DNA from: Deltaproteobacteria bacterium
Lineage (GTDB): Bacteria > Desulfobacterota > BSN033 > UBA1163
Assembly: GCA_018333535.1 (NCBI GenBank)
Contig: JAGXTA010000066.1
Location: forward strand, 1-46,035
Length of the DNA stretch: 46,035 nt
Direction of reading: 5' to 3'
The position numbers and the translations under genes were made by a program. Of the stretch, positions 22,817 through 31,565 are shown piece after piece; position 1 is the stretch's first letter; each line of letters opens with the position of its first letter. The notes under the pieces are model-generated. The model ran no database searches, was not told the DNA's origin, and saw only the letters and a list, made by a program, of their open reading frames with translations.

Positions 22817-23584
22817 CTAAATGCCTCCTTTGCCGAGGTAGGCTTCAATCACGAGGGGGTCTTTAATGATTTCATCGGGCGTCCCGCTTGCGATGAGGGT
22901 CCCGAAATTCAAGACGATGATATGATCCACAATCTTCATCAACCAATGGAGCTTATGTTCGACGATGATCATGGCCGGTCCCTCGCTGTGCAATCGACCG
23001 AAACGGCCGCCCTTGTGCAACCGCTTGATCGATTTGGCCATAAGATCGGTCTCTGCAGGACTCAGCCCGCCGAAAGGCTCATCGAGAAGGAGCAAATCCG
23101 GCTCTGTGGCCACGGCCCGAGCCACCTCCAGCCTTTTCAGATCACCCTGCGAGAGTGTGGAAGCCTTTTCCAGCGCCATATCTGAGATGCCTGCGAATTC
23201 CAGGGCGTCCATGGCCTTCGCCCCCAAACGCTTGACCCACTCCCCTCTTTTCATGGCGCGTGGAGAGAGGCAGGAGACCATGACGTTGGCAATGATCGGG
23301 AGGCGGCGGAAGGGTCTCATGTTCTGGAAGGTGCAGGCGATGCCCATATTGACGATATCCCAGGTCTTGCGGCCCACGATCTCCTTTCCCATGAAACGGA
23401 CGCTTCCTCCATCGGGCTTCAGGATGCCGGTCATCAGCCGAAGCAGGGTGGTCTTGCCGGCGCCGTTTGGACCGATCAGCCCGAGGATATGATCTCTTTC
23501 CATGGAAAAGGTGACGTTATTGACCGCGCGAAGGCCGCCGAAGTTTTTTGTGAGATCTTTGATCTGAAGAAAGGGTTGGGTCAT
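22817..23584 (-). CDS. livG: Branched-chain-type ABC transporter ATP-binding protein (LivG type)
   Basis: 255 residues. FGGLRAVNNVTF before Walker A (GPNGAGKTTLL), FQNMRPFRRLPI, a LSQGDLKRLEVARAVA signature, LLLLDEPFGGLSPAE Walker B and MIIVEHKLHWLM are LivG features. An insert (KGGRFGRLHSEGP) precedes the final strand. The ATG is 1 base after the ligase stop, so the two are translationally coupled. It pairs with livF as importer motor. Confidence 0.92.
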   Translation of the reverse strand: MTQPFLQIKDLTKNFGGLRAVNNVTFSMERDHILGLIGPNGAGKTTLLRLMTGILKPDGGSVRFMGKEIVGRKTWDIVNMGIACTFQNMRPFRRLPIIANVMVSCLSPRAMKRGEWVKRLGAKAMDALEFAGISDMALEKASTLSQGDLKRLEVARAVATEPDLLLLDEPFGGLSPAETDLMAKSIKRLHKGGRFGRLHSEGPAMIIVEHKLHWLMKIVDHIIVLNFGTLIASGTPDEIIKDPLVIEAYLGKGGI

Positions 23585-23585
23585 C

Positions 23586-25295
23586 TCAACTCTCTTCTCC
23601 TTCTTCTCTTAATTCCCTGCGCGAAACCTTTCCCACGTCCGTTTTGGGAAGCTCGCCGCGGAATTCGATGATCTTTGGAATTTTATAGTGTGCGAGGTTC
23701 TCTTTGCAAAAGGCGATGATCTCTTCTTCGGAGATTTTCCCCCTGGCTTCGCTTTCGAGGACCACATAGGCCTTGATGAATTGGCCTACTTTTGGGTCGG
23801 GCACTCCCACGACGCCAGCCGCCTTGATTTGAGGATGCTTGTAAAGGACCTCCTCAACGTGTCTGGCAAAGACCGAATATCCTTTGTACTTGATGAGATC
23901 CCGTTTGCGGTCAAAGAAATGGAAGTAACCTTCCTCATCCATGCTCACCAGATCCCCGGTCCTGAGCCACTTCTCTCCATCAATGTCGATCAATGCCTCG
24001 CGGGTTCCCTCTTCTCTTTTCCAATAGCCCTGCATGATGTTCGGCCCGCTGAGGATCAATTCTCCAACCTCGCCGGGCGGCACGAAATCCGTGCCTTCGT
24101 GCTCGACGATGGCTGCCTTCATTCCGGGCAGAGGCACTCCGAAGGAACCCTTCTTGGGTCTTTGAATCGGGCTGCCATGGCTGATGGCAGTCGTTTCTGT
24201 CATCCCATACCCCTCGAAGATCTTTGTCCCGGTTCTTCTCTCCCATGCTTCAATCGTCGATTCATGAAGCGTATCCGCGCCGCAGGCGATCAGCTTGAGT
24301 CGCTTCCAGTTCACCCGGTCTGTTTTTTCATATTCTTTGAGGTATTCAAACAGGGTGGGCACACCATAGAATGCGGATGCCCGGTATCTTTCCATGGCGG
24401 ACAGGATATTTTCTATGTCGGGCGTGGTGAAGAGGACCATGGTAAATCCCTGACAGAGGCTTCCCAGCATGACGACCACCTGGCCATAGATGTGGAAGAA
24501 GGGCAGAAAGGCCATGACCAGTTCGTTGCCTTCTTCGAAGAAAGGCCAGAATGCCCTGACCTGCGCCTGTAAAGCCACCATATTGCCGTGCGTGAGGATA
24601 GCCGCCTTGGGAAGCCCTGTGGTGCCCCCTGTATAGGGAAGGGCGGCGATGTCCTTTGCCGGGTCGATGGATACTTGGGGAGGCTTGGGCGGGTACTTAT
24701 TGATGAGGTCCTGGAATTGAAGGAGGCCGGCTTCCTTTATAAACTTAGGCGTTGGGACGTGCATATCCCCATAGACTTTTCCCAGGGCGCTTTTCCCCAG
24801 AATCTTTTTGAGTGTCGGGAGGTATTCTGCAATATTGGTCAGGATCACATTCTTGAGTCCAATGGCGGTCTTCTCCACATTATCATAAAGGATGTCCTGA
24901 CAGACGAGGGTCATCGCATCACTGTCCTGAATCTGATGCTTTATCTCATGGCTGGTGTAAACAGGACTGATGGGAGTGACTTTTGCGTCGATTTTCAGAG
25001 ATGCCAGGTAGGCGATGACATACTGCGGGCAATTCAGGAGGTAGAGGGCGACCGTATTGCCCTTTTTTACTCCTAAATCGGCAAGGGCCGTGGCAAACCG
25101 GTCAACCAGTTCTTTGAGTTTCGCATAGCTCATCTTTTTGCCATAAAAGATCAATGCAGTTTTGTCTGCGAATTTTTCGGCCATCTGGTCAAAGAGGTCG
25201 GGGACGGATAGGGCGGGTATATCAACAACATCAACGACCCCCTCGGGATAATGTTTGAGCCAGGGTTTTGCAGCATAGGCTTCTTTTGGGTTCAT
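23586..25295 (-). CDS. Long-chain-type acyl-CoA ligase (AMP-forming), within the Liv transporter unit
   Basis: 569 residues, ANL superfamily. Motifs: LPYTGGTTGLPKAAILTHGN (the YTGGTT form seen in FadD-like ligases), FEGYGMTETTAISHG, RTGDLVSMDEEGYFHFFDRKRDLIKYKGYSVFARHVEE and the catalytic-Lys end PKTDVGKVSRRELRE. It would convert an imported acid to its CoA ester. Position is telling: it lies between livM and livG and is coupled to livG, so uptake and activation appear linked (import, then trapping as CoA ester). Fatty or aromatic acids are plausible; sequence alone does not decide. Confidence 0.92.
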   Translation of the reverse strand: MNPKEAYAAKPWLKHYPEGVVDVVDIPALSVPDLFDQMAEKFADKTALIFYGKKMSYAKLKELVDRFATALADLGVKKGNTVALYLLNCPQYVIAYLASLKIDAKVTPISPVYTSHEIKHQIQDSDAMTLVCQDILYDNVEKTAIGLKNVILTNIAEYLPTLKKILGKSALGKVYGDMHVPTPKFIKEAGLLQFQDLINKYPPKPPQVSIDPAKDIAALPYTGGTTGLPKAAILTHGNMVALQAQVRAFWPFFEEGNELVMAFLPFFHIYGQVVVMLGSLCQGFTMVLFTTPDIENILSAMERYRASAFYGVPTLFEYLKEYEKTDRVNWKRLKLIACGADTLHESTIEAWERRTGTKIFEGYGMTETTAISHGSPIQRPKKGSFGVPLPGMKAAIVEHEGTDFVPPGEVGELILSGPNIMQGYWKREEGTREALIDIDGEKWLRTGDLVSMDEEGYFHFFDRKRDLIKYKGYSVFARHVEEVLYKHPQIKAAGVVGVPDPKVGQFIKAYVVLESEARGKISEEEIIAFCKENLAHYKIPKIIEFRGELPKTDVGKVSRRELREEGEES

Positions 25296-25332
25296 ATTAT
25301 TTCATCCTCTTTTTAATGTGTCCTGGTTACTT

Positions 25333-25460
25333 ATGACCGTTCGCCCTGAGGTTCTCGAAGGGTGAACGACAAATCCGTTCGTACTTCGACAAGCCTGTCC
25401 TGAGCACACCGTTCTCCCTTCGACAGGCTCAGGGTGAACGGTGTGTCGAAGGGCTCAGTA
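25333..25460. repeat. Palindromic repeat, TTCGACAGGCTCAGGGTGAAC family, copy 1
   Basis: CGTTCGCCCTGAGGTTCTCG with GAAGGGTGAACG, then CTTCGACAAGCCTGTCCTGA, then CCTTCGACAGGCTCAGGGTG. Related units recur at 31388-31517. It occupies the gap between livM and the ligase gene; 25461-25523 shows nothing else. Confidence 0.75.
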
Positions 25461-25523
25461 GGAACGGCTTTGGTAATTCCATGAAACCTCTCCTTATTCA
25501 CTCTAACCACGAAAGAGTTATTC

Positions 25524-26564
25524 CTAATCCAACTGCGCCGTACAGATTCGACACGTATGACGCATGGCGACATTTCTAATTTTACATCGGGGACACTCCT
25601 TTTCTGTTTTATCCCTCAGCCAGCGAAAGAGGCCATCAGGCATATAGAGAAGAATGAGCAGGACGACACACGCGAACATCAGTATTCTGTAATCCTGCCA
25701 GAAGCGCAGAACCTCCATCAACGGGAAAAGAACAAATACCGCGCCCACCGGGCCATAGATGGTCGCAACTCCGCCGAAAATGGCCCAGATGACCACCTGG
25801 AAGGACATGGACACTTCGAGTGTTGAAGGGCCTGCTATCCTCATAAAATGCGCATAGAGCCCCCCGGAAATTCCGGCAAAAAAACCGCTGAGTGAGAAGG
25901 CCAATAGTTTGTATCGTGTGGTGTTAATGCCGGAGGCCCGAACAGCCAGTTCATCCTCCCGGATGGCGTGAAAGATAATGCCGGTATTGGAGTCGGTAAT
26001 CTTCCACATGATGGTGCACAGACCGAGCATGACCACGACAGCAATGTAGTAATTCGCAACGCGAGACCGGGCTAACCGGGCGATCCCGGAAATTCCAAGT
26101 TCTCCGCCCGTGAGATCAGGAAAGGCAAAGACGATGCCCATCAGGATGATGGGGAAGGCAAGGGTGGTCAGGGCCAGATACGTGCCTCTGAGCCTGAGGC
26201 AGGGTATCCCAATGACCAGGCCTGCGAGAACCGCACCCAATGCACCGAGGGGAATGGTGGACCATGGAGGAATCCCCGCATATTTATTGAGCATAGCCGC
26301 GCCATAGGCCCCGACTCCAAAGAAGAGGGCATGTCCGAAGTTCATTTGGCCGGTAAAACCGGAGAGCAGATCCCAGCTCGCTGCCAATATGGCAAAGATG
26401 CTGGTGAGAGTGAGGATGCGAAGGAGGTAGGGATCTTCGGTAAATAGAGGCAAGAGGAGCAGAAAGAGGAAAAAGAGCGCCACGACGACACGGGATGGAA
26501 GAACAAGCACTTCGTTTTTAATTACGCTAAGCAGTTTTCTCAGATAGTAGAGAATGATGCCCAT
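25524..26564 (-). CDS. livM: Branched-chain-type ABC transporter permease (LivM type) with C-terminal zinc-ribbon-like tail
   Basis: 346 residues, many hydrophobic helices, with the LivM motif SWDLLSGFTGQMNFGHALFFGVGAYGAA near residues 63-90 and AFSLSGFFAGISGGLYAHF near 226-244. The start follows livH by 2 bases. Unusual: after the last helix and RWLRDKTEKE the protein ends with C324-x2-C327-x10-C338-x2-C341, a zinc-ribbon-like pattern on the side predicted to face the cytoplasm. I know of no such tail in standard LivM proteins. The reading frame is continuous and there is no sign of a frameshift. Confidence 0.92.
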   Translation of the reverse strand: MGIILYYLRKLLSVIKNEVLVLPSRVVVALFFLFLLLLPLFTEDPYLLRILTLTSIFAILAASWDLLSGFTGQMNFGHALFFGVGAYGAAMLNKYAGIPPWSTIPLGALGAVLAGLVIGIPCLRLRGTYLALTTLAFPIILMGIVFAFPDLTGGELGISGIARLARSRVANYYIAVVVMLGLCTIMWKITDSNTGIIFHAIREDELAVRASGINTTRYKLLAFSLSGFFAGISGGLYAHFMRIAGPSTLEVSMSFQVVIWAIFGGVATIYGPVGAVFVLFPLMEVLRFWQDYRILMFACVVLLILLYMPDGLFRWLRDKTEKECPRCKIRNVAMRHTCRICTAQLD

Positions 26565-26566
26565 AA

Positions 26567-27442
26567 CTACCTTTCTTCTTCAAAAGAGACGCCGAAGAGA
26601 CCTTCGGGCCGTATGAGCAATACAAGGATCATGATGGAAAGGGCCACCGAACCCTTCAGAAAAGCGCCCATGGGAGCGAGAAAGACGACCAGCGCTTCAG
26701 CAAAGCCCAGGATGTATGCCCCCAGGAAACTTCCCTTGAGGCTGCCCAGCCCGCCCAGCACCACCACAGCCATCATCATGACCAGAGGGTGCATCCACAT
26801 GTGCGGTTCAAGTACGGTCAAAGGGACGACGATAGCGCCTGTCAAAGCGGCTAACCCAACGGAGAGCCCCATGGTCGCCATAGCCACGCGGGCCTCGTTG
26901 ATCCCCATAAGGTTAGCCACTTCCCTGTCCTGAGCAGTGGATCGTACGGCAAGACCCAGCTTGGTTCTCATCAAAAGGGCCCAAAGTCCTGCCAGAATCA
27001 GCAAGGCCGCACCAAAAGTCAAAAGCTGTTGATAAAAAACCTTCACACCGAGAATGACATGATACCCCTTGATCAGCTTGGGGACGCTTAAATAGGAGCC
27101 CGTGAAGATGATGCCCATGACTTCCTGAAAGGCCATAGCGAGCGCGATGGTTGCTATCAGCACGGCGCCATGATGCTCCCGGATGGGGTTGATGAAAAGC
27201 TTGTAGGAGATGATGCCCAACAAGGTGACCAGGACAATGGCTGCAACCATGCCCCACAGGGGATGGAAGCCCATCCTTTGGGTCACGACATAGATACAGT
27301 AAGCCGCCACCATGTAGAAAGCGGTGTGGGCGATATTCACGATGCGGGCTACGCCAAAGATGAGCGAAAACCCAATGGCAAGAAGGGCGAATACACTCCC
27401 GCTAATAAGACCGCTTATGATGATGTCAATAAGGAGATTCAT
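26567..27442 (-). CDS. livH: Branched-chain-type ABC transporter permease (LivH type)
   Basis: 291 residues. GLISGSVFALLAIGFSLIFGVARIVNIAHTAFYMVAAY near the N-terminus and MMAVVVLGGLGSLKGSFLGAYILGFAEALV near the C-terminus are LivH hallmarks. The rest is hydrophobic helices. The start has GAGG 5 bases before the ATG. It is followed directly by livM; the binding-protein gene lies 150 bases upstream across a repeat. LivH and LivM form the membrane channel of the importer. Confidence 0.93.
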   Translation of the reverse strand: MNLLIDIIISGLISGSVFALLAIGFSLIFGVARIVNIAHTAFYMVAAYCIYVVTQRMGFHPLWGMVAAIVLVTLLGIISYKLFINPIREHHGAVLIATIALAMAFQEVMGIIFTGSYLSVPKLIKGYHVILGVKVFYQQLLTFGAALLILAGLWALLMRTKLGLAVRSTAQDREVANLMGINEARVAMATMGLSVGLAALTGAIVVPLTVLEPHMWMHPLVMMMAVVVLGGLGSLKGSFLGAYILGFAEALVVFLAPMGAFLKGSVALSIMILVLLIRPEGLFGVSFEEER

Positions 27443-27469
27443 AAGACCTCATGATATAGAATTGTAGAA

Positions 27470-27573
27470 ATCTCCCCTCGCCCCTCTTTGCTAAAGAGGG
27501 GAATGATTCCTCCCTTTGGCCCGCTGCGCCAGTGCTTGCGCGGCGAGCAAAGGGAGGTTAGGAGGGATTTTAT
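27470..27573. repeat. Palindromic repeat, CCCCTCTTTG/CAAAGAGGGG family, copy 1
   Basis: CCCCTCTTTGCTAAAGAGGGG is followed by CCTCCCTTTGGCCC and GCAAAGGGAGGTTAGGAGGG in reverse-complement relation. An inner unit, GCCAGTGCTTGCGCGGCGAG, recurs near 43594-43613. Located between the binding-protein and livH genes, in the same place as the hairpin noted in the Dpp operon. Confidence 0.7.
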
Positions 27574-27592
27574 TAACCAATTTCCACAACTG

Positions 27593-28912
27593 TTACTTCT
27601 TATACTTCTCGATCATCCACGGAGGAATCTTGTAGGGAACCATCCCTTTATAGGTGACCTCAGGCGCTTCTGGGGCCGGTTTCCACTTGTTGGGCCAGAA
27701 ACCCTTTAGCTCACCATCCTGCCATTGAACTCCCAAGGCTGTCAGAAAACCCGGGCCCCATCTGAGCTCATGTAGATGTCGTCCTTCGGCATCCTTCAGG
27801 TATGCGACCGTACCGGAACAGCTCTTGTGCACACGGGTCTCCATGACGGGTATCAGCTTTTCAGGATCGAGGGTTCCGAGCTGCTCAATAACCGGAGCAA
27901 GCGAGTTGACAATAACGGAGTAAGTATCCGCGGTATAGGTCGGCGTCTCATTGAATCTCTTTACATAGGTGTCAACAAAAGCTTTAGTGAGTTCGTTGGA
28001 CTCAACCCCGCGGGCATAGGTATTCATGGTTGCAACGTAGTTCCCCATTCCTCGGGTGGCCTGCCAGAAGCCATCCTTCTGGGCCTCCACATTGATGCCG
28101 ACCTGAACAGCCGGGATCTTAAGTTCGCCTGCCTGCCTGGCAAAAGGAATTCCTACCGAAGAGGAAAAGATCGTGAAAATAAGATGAGCATCCGATCGCT
28201 GAATGGCAGAAAGTTCCGCTGTGACATCCGTGGCCACAGGAGAAGGTCTCCAGATGCCCGCAATCTCCATGCCCATGGCAGGAATGGCGGTCTCACCCCC
28301 TTTAATCAAGGGTTCGGTCCATTCGGCCTTTTCCGCTGCAATCGCCACTTTCACTTTGGGTATGTTTAAGGATCCTTTCAAGATGGCTCCAACAGTGGCC
28401 AGATGGACAAAACTCGTTCTGCCAAGAAATGTGGAATTGAAGGGCGAGCCACGGAACCAGTATTTGTAGGTTTTGTAGTCCCTGGCCACCCGGTTACAGA
28501 GCTCGTCATGGGCAGCCCCAACGCCGATGAAGATCTTCTTATTCTCCATGGCAATGTCCTGCATGGGCAGGACTGCCTCGGTCCGGAAACCTCCAACGAT
28601 GAAATGAACTTTGTCCTTTGTGACGAGCCGCTCCATAGCAGTGGTGGCGTCCGTCACATTGAGGAATTCATTGGAATCCGCCTGAACAAGTTCGATTTTC
28701 ATCTTTTTAGCGCCGACCTGAATGCCTCCTTTGGCGTTAATCTCCTCGGCGGCCATGGTCGCTCCATTCCAATGGCCCTGGCCCTGTACAAATTTCATCG
28801 GGCCAATGACGCCGATCTTGATCGTATCCTGTCCGGAGACGACCGTAAAAGATGACACCGCGAATAAGAAAGCCATTGCCAAGATTAAAATTCCTTTTCC
28901 CCATCTTTCCAT
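27593..28912 (-). CDS. ABC transporter substrate-binding protein, LivK/Peripla_BP_6 type
   Basis: 439 residues with a signal peptide (hydrophobic residues about 8-25, likely cleavage after VVSG). The mature start QDTIKIGVIGPMKFVQGQGHWNGATMAAEEINAKGGIQVGAKKMKIELVQAD is the LivK-type periplasmic binding fold. The start has AAGGAGG. It is longer than LivJ/LivK (~345-370 residues mature), with an extended C-terminus containing many Pro and Trp residues. Ligands of this group include amino acids, amides and aromatic or aliphatic acids; the adjacent acyl-CoA ligase favours an acid. Confidence 0.92.
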   Translation of the reverse strand: MERWGKGILILAMAFLFAVSSFTVVSGQDTIKIGVIGPMKFVQGQGHWNGATMAAEEINAKGGIQVGAKKMKIELVQADSNEFLNVTDATTAMERLVTKDKVHFIVGGFRTEAVLPMQDIAMENKKIFIGVGAAHDELCNRVARDYKTYKYWFRGSPFNSTFLGRTSFVHLATVGAILKGSLNIPKVKVAIAAEKAEWTEPLIKGGETAIPAMGMEIAGIWRPSPVATDVTAELSAIQRSDAHLIFTIFSSSVGIPFARQAGELKIPAVQVGINVEAQKDGFWQATRGMGNYVATMNTYARGVESNELTKAFVDTYVKRFNETPTYTADTYSVIVNSLAPVIEQLGTLDPEKLIPVMETRVHKSCSGTVAYLKDAEGRHLHELRWGPGFLTALGVQWQDGELKGFWPNKWKPAPEAPEVTYKGMVPYKIPPWMIEKYKK

Positions 28913-28946
28913 TTTGAAGTCCTCCTTTCTTGAGATTTTCTAAAAA

Positions 28947-29202
28947 TCTCTGATTACTCAGATTAGAAACTGATTACACGGATACGAAATGTATTGAGAA
29001 ACAGTATAATGCTTCCAACGCTTATTTACACAAGGTCCGAAGTCGTCATTCCCGCCCCATTCTTCAACGGGGTAAACTCCAGCGGGAATCCAGTTCGGAA
29101 ATACTGGATTCCGGGTCAAGCCCGGAATGACAATCATAGTAAAAGGACTTTCGACGCAGTACATGAAAAAATCTATGTAATCCTCTTTTTAAATCGGTGT
29201 AA
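28947..29202. repeat. Composite palindromic repeats (CCGGAATCCAG and GATTACAC families)
   Basis: An outer pair, CTGATTACACGGAT (28971-28984) and ATCGGTGTAATCAGG (29194-29208 region), encloses a long inverted pair based on TCATTCCCGCC / GGAATCCAGTTC and CTGGATTCCGGGTCAAGCCC with GGAATGAC at 29047-29131. The inner family recurs at 32808-32876. Nothing else is visible between the fadJ-type gene and the transporter gene. Confidence 0.65.
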
Positions 29203-31344
29203 TCAGGAGAGCATAGCTCTCCCATAGAACGTGCGTCCACCTTCAGCCATTTCCTTGAGCAGGGAAGCGGGCTTGAAGCGGACCCCATATACCTGCTCCA
29301 GTTTCAAAAGATGTTCATAAACATTGCGTATGGACCAGGCATCCGCGTAACGGAGGATGCCGCCTCGATACGGAGGAAATCCAAGTCCATAGATTACGGC
29401 CAGATCCATATCCTGGGGTCTATCGCATATCCCTTCCTCGATCATGAGCACCGCCTCGTTGATGGCCCGGGCAAGCATCCGATCGATGACCTCTCTGGAA
29501 GAAAACTTTTTAGGTTTTATCCCGTTTTCTTTCAGATATTTTTTAATCACCTCCTCCACTTTTGGGTTGGGGACGGGTTTCTCGCCGCTGTAATCATACC
29601 AGCCCGCTCCGGTTTTGCGACCGTAACATCCGGTCCGGTAAACGAGTTCGTAGATAGGTGAAATACCCCAGCGCTCTCCAAGCGATCTCTCAAAATTTTT
29701 GATAACGTGATAGTTGATGTCGAGGCCGGTGAGGTCACCGAGGGTTGCCGGCCCCATGGGCAATCCAAAATCGAGGACGGCTTCCTCAATCAGAGCCGGG
29801 TCAACTCCCTCGCCCACCATGAACGTCGATTCTCCCAGGAGGGCTCCGAGCTGTCTCGATACATAGAAGCCAGGGCCATCGTTTACCACGATAGGGACCT
29901 TGCGGATCGCCCGTCCAAAAGCCACGCTCGTTGCTAATGTTTGATCCGAAGTCTTTTTCCCGCAGATGATCTCGAGCAGTTGCATCCGCTCCGCAGGATT
30001 AAAAAAGTGGAGCCCGATCATTCGGCCCGGGTCTTGCAGTACCGAAGCCATCTCCGTAATTGGAAGGGCGGAGGTATTCGTGCCGAAGATCACCTCCGGC
30101 CGGCAAATCCCTTCTAATTGTTTCCAGATTCCCTGTTTGATCTTCATGTCCTCCAGGACGGCCTCGATGATTAAGTCGACACGGCCAAGGTCCTCAAGAG
30201 AGGTGGTAGTAATCAACCGTTCGTTGATCATACGATCCAGTTGTTCCTGTGTCATTTTTCCTTTTTTAATGGGGAAGTCGTATGTCTTCCGGATGGCAGC
30301 TACACCCTTCTGGATGGCTTCATCATTGATGTCCCAGAGGATCGTATGGAATCGGTTGCTAAGAAGGAGGTTACAAATACCGGAGCCCATTGCCCCTCCG
30401 CCAAGCATGGCCACGGTCTTGATCTTTTGAGGCTCGATGCCTTTGATTCTGGGAAGCCTTCCCGCAGCCCTCGTGTTGAGGAAGATTCCAATCAGGTTTT
30501 TGGCCACATCCGAAACAGCGCAATCGCTGAAGAGTTCAGCTTCGATCTTCAGGCCGGCGTCAAAATCGTCGGAAAGCCCTCGTTCCATCGCCTCGATGGC
30601 TTTGAAGGGCGCAATATAACCTTTGCCTTTCTTCTCTGCCTCTCCCCGGGCATACGAGATGACCATCTTTTTTGTGACGAAGTTCGGAAGTTTATCTTTG
30701 CGCAAGCGGGTCATCCGATCCTTATGAATCAATTTGCCGGATATGAAGCGCTGTGCCGCCTCAAGGGCTTTCTCCAGAAGGGATTCCGGGGGCGCCACCT
30801 CATCGATACATCCCTTCTGCAATCCTTCCTCTGCCGAGATAGGCTGGCCTGCAACGATCATCTTCAAAGCATCTGGAAGCCCCACAAGCCGGGGAAGCCT
30901 CTGCGTTCCTCCTGCTCCCGGGATTAATCCAATCTGAACCTCGGGCTGGCCCACCTGAATTCCCTGTGCCGCAATCCGGTAGTGGCAGGCCATGGCGATT
31001 TCGAGTCCGCCACCGAGACAGTTTCCATTGATGGCGGCGATCACAGGTTTAGGCCCAAGCTCAAAGGAATTGAGAAATCGATTATTCTCCATGACGAAGG
31101 GGAGAATGGCTTGTTTTTCTTTAAACTGCTGAATCTCCGTGATGTCTGCTCCTGCAATGAAGTTCTTCTCTGTCCCGGTGAGGATAATGGCTTTGACTTC
31201 GTTCTCTTTAAAAGCCTCAGTCAGAGCCTCTCGCATTTCATCCACAAAGGGCTTGGAGAGCTGGTTAACGGGCGGATTATTTAACTTTAGAATAACCACC
31301 CCTTGATTCAGTTCAACTTTTATTGTCCGGTAGTCTGATTTCAT
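29203..31344 (-). CDS. fadJ: Bifunctional enoyl-CoA hydratase / 3-hydroxyacyl-CoA dehydrogenase (FadJ/FadB alpha-subunit type)
   Basis: 713 residues from the ATG at 31344, supported by GGGGGAA upstream; an in-frame ATG 4 codons earlier is less likely. The hydratase domain is first, with both catalytic Glu positions kept (LGGGLEIAMA and GQPEVQIGLIPGAGGTQRLPRL). The dehydrogenase NAD loop is MLGGGAMGSGI near residue 315, with NTSALPITE, GLHFFNPAERMQLLEII and VNDGPGFYVSR. The C-terminal domain carries YDYSGEKPVPN and AVIYGLGFPPYRGG. This is the FadB/FadJ order, opposite to FadN at 13745. It is the last gene of the abfD group in transcription order. Its partner thiolase lies immediately upstream. 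Confidence 0.93.
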   Translation of the reverse strand: MKSDYRTIKVELNQGVVILKLNNPPVNQLSKPFVDEMREALTEAFKENEVKAIILTGTEKNFIAGADITEIQQFKEKQAILPFVMENNRFLNSFELGPKPVIAAINGNCLGGGLEIAMACHYRIAAQGIQVGQPEVQIGLIPGAGGTQRLPRLVGLPDALKMIVAGQPISAEEGLQKGCIDEVAPPESLLEKALEAAQRFISGKLIHKDRMTRLRKDKLPNFVTKKMVISYARGEAEKKGKGYIAPFKAIEAMERGLSDDFDAGLKIEAELFSDCAVSDVAKNLIGIFLNTRAAGRLPRIKGIEPQKIKTVAMLGGGAMGSGICNLLLSNRFHTILWDINDEAIQKGVAAIRKTYDFPIKKGKMTQEQLDRMINERLITTTSLEDLGRVDLIIEAVLEDMKIKQGIWKQLEGICRPEVIFGTNTSALPITEMASVLQDPGRMIGLHFFNPAERMQLLEIICGKKTSDQTLATSVAFGRAIRKVPIVVNDGPGFYVSRQLGALLGESTFMVGEGVDPALIEEAVLDFGLPMGPATLGDLTGLDINYHVIKNFERSLGERWGISPIYELVYRTGCYGRKTGAGWYDYSGEKPVPNPKVEEVIKKYLKENGIKPKKFSSREVIDRMLARAINEAVLMIEEGICDRPQDMDLAVIYGLGFPPYRGGILRYADAWSIRNVYEHLLKLEQVYGVRFKPASLLKEMAEGGRTFYGRAMLS

Positions 31345-31387
31345 GAGTTCCCCCATTTAAGGTAGTGTCTCTAACACTTCTTTACAT

Positions 31388-31517
31388 ACCCCGTTCACCC
31401 TGAGCTTGTCGAAGGGTGAACTATATCGAGGGGTTCCGTTCATGGTTTGATATGGCCTATCCTGGGCAAACCGTTCATCCCTTCGAGAGCCTCAGGGCGA
31501 ACGGGGAGTCGAAGGGA
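31388..31517. repeat. Palindromic repeat, TTCGACAGGCTCAGGGTGAAC family, copy 2
   Basis: CCGTTCACCCTGAGCTTGTC with GAAGGGTGAAC on the left, and CCCTTCGAGAGCCTCAGGGC with GAACGGGGAGTCGAAGGG on the right. Related to 25333-25460. It separates thiolase and fadJ genes that are expected to be coexpressed. Confidence 0.75.
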
Positions 31518-31565
31518 TCACCACGGACGGATTGTAAAGTGATTATTGAGACATTACGTTAAAAT

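Noticed and set aside
23688-24572. Plus-strand open frame (294 codons) opposite the acyl-CoA ligase
   Set aside because: Antisense shadow of a clearly conserved ligase gene; composition rich in His/Cys/Phe without domain pattern.
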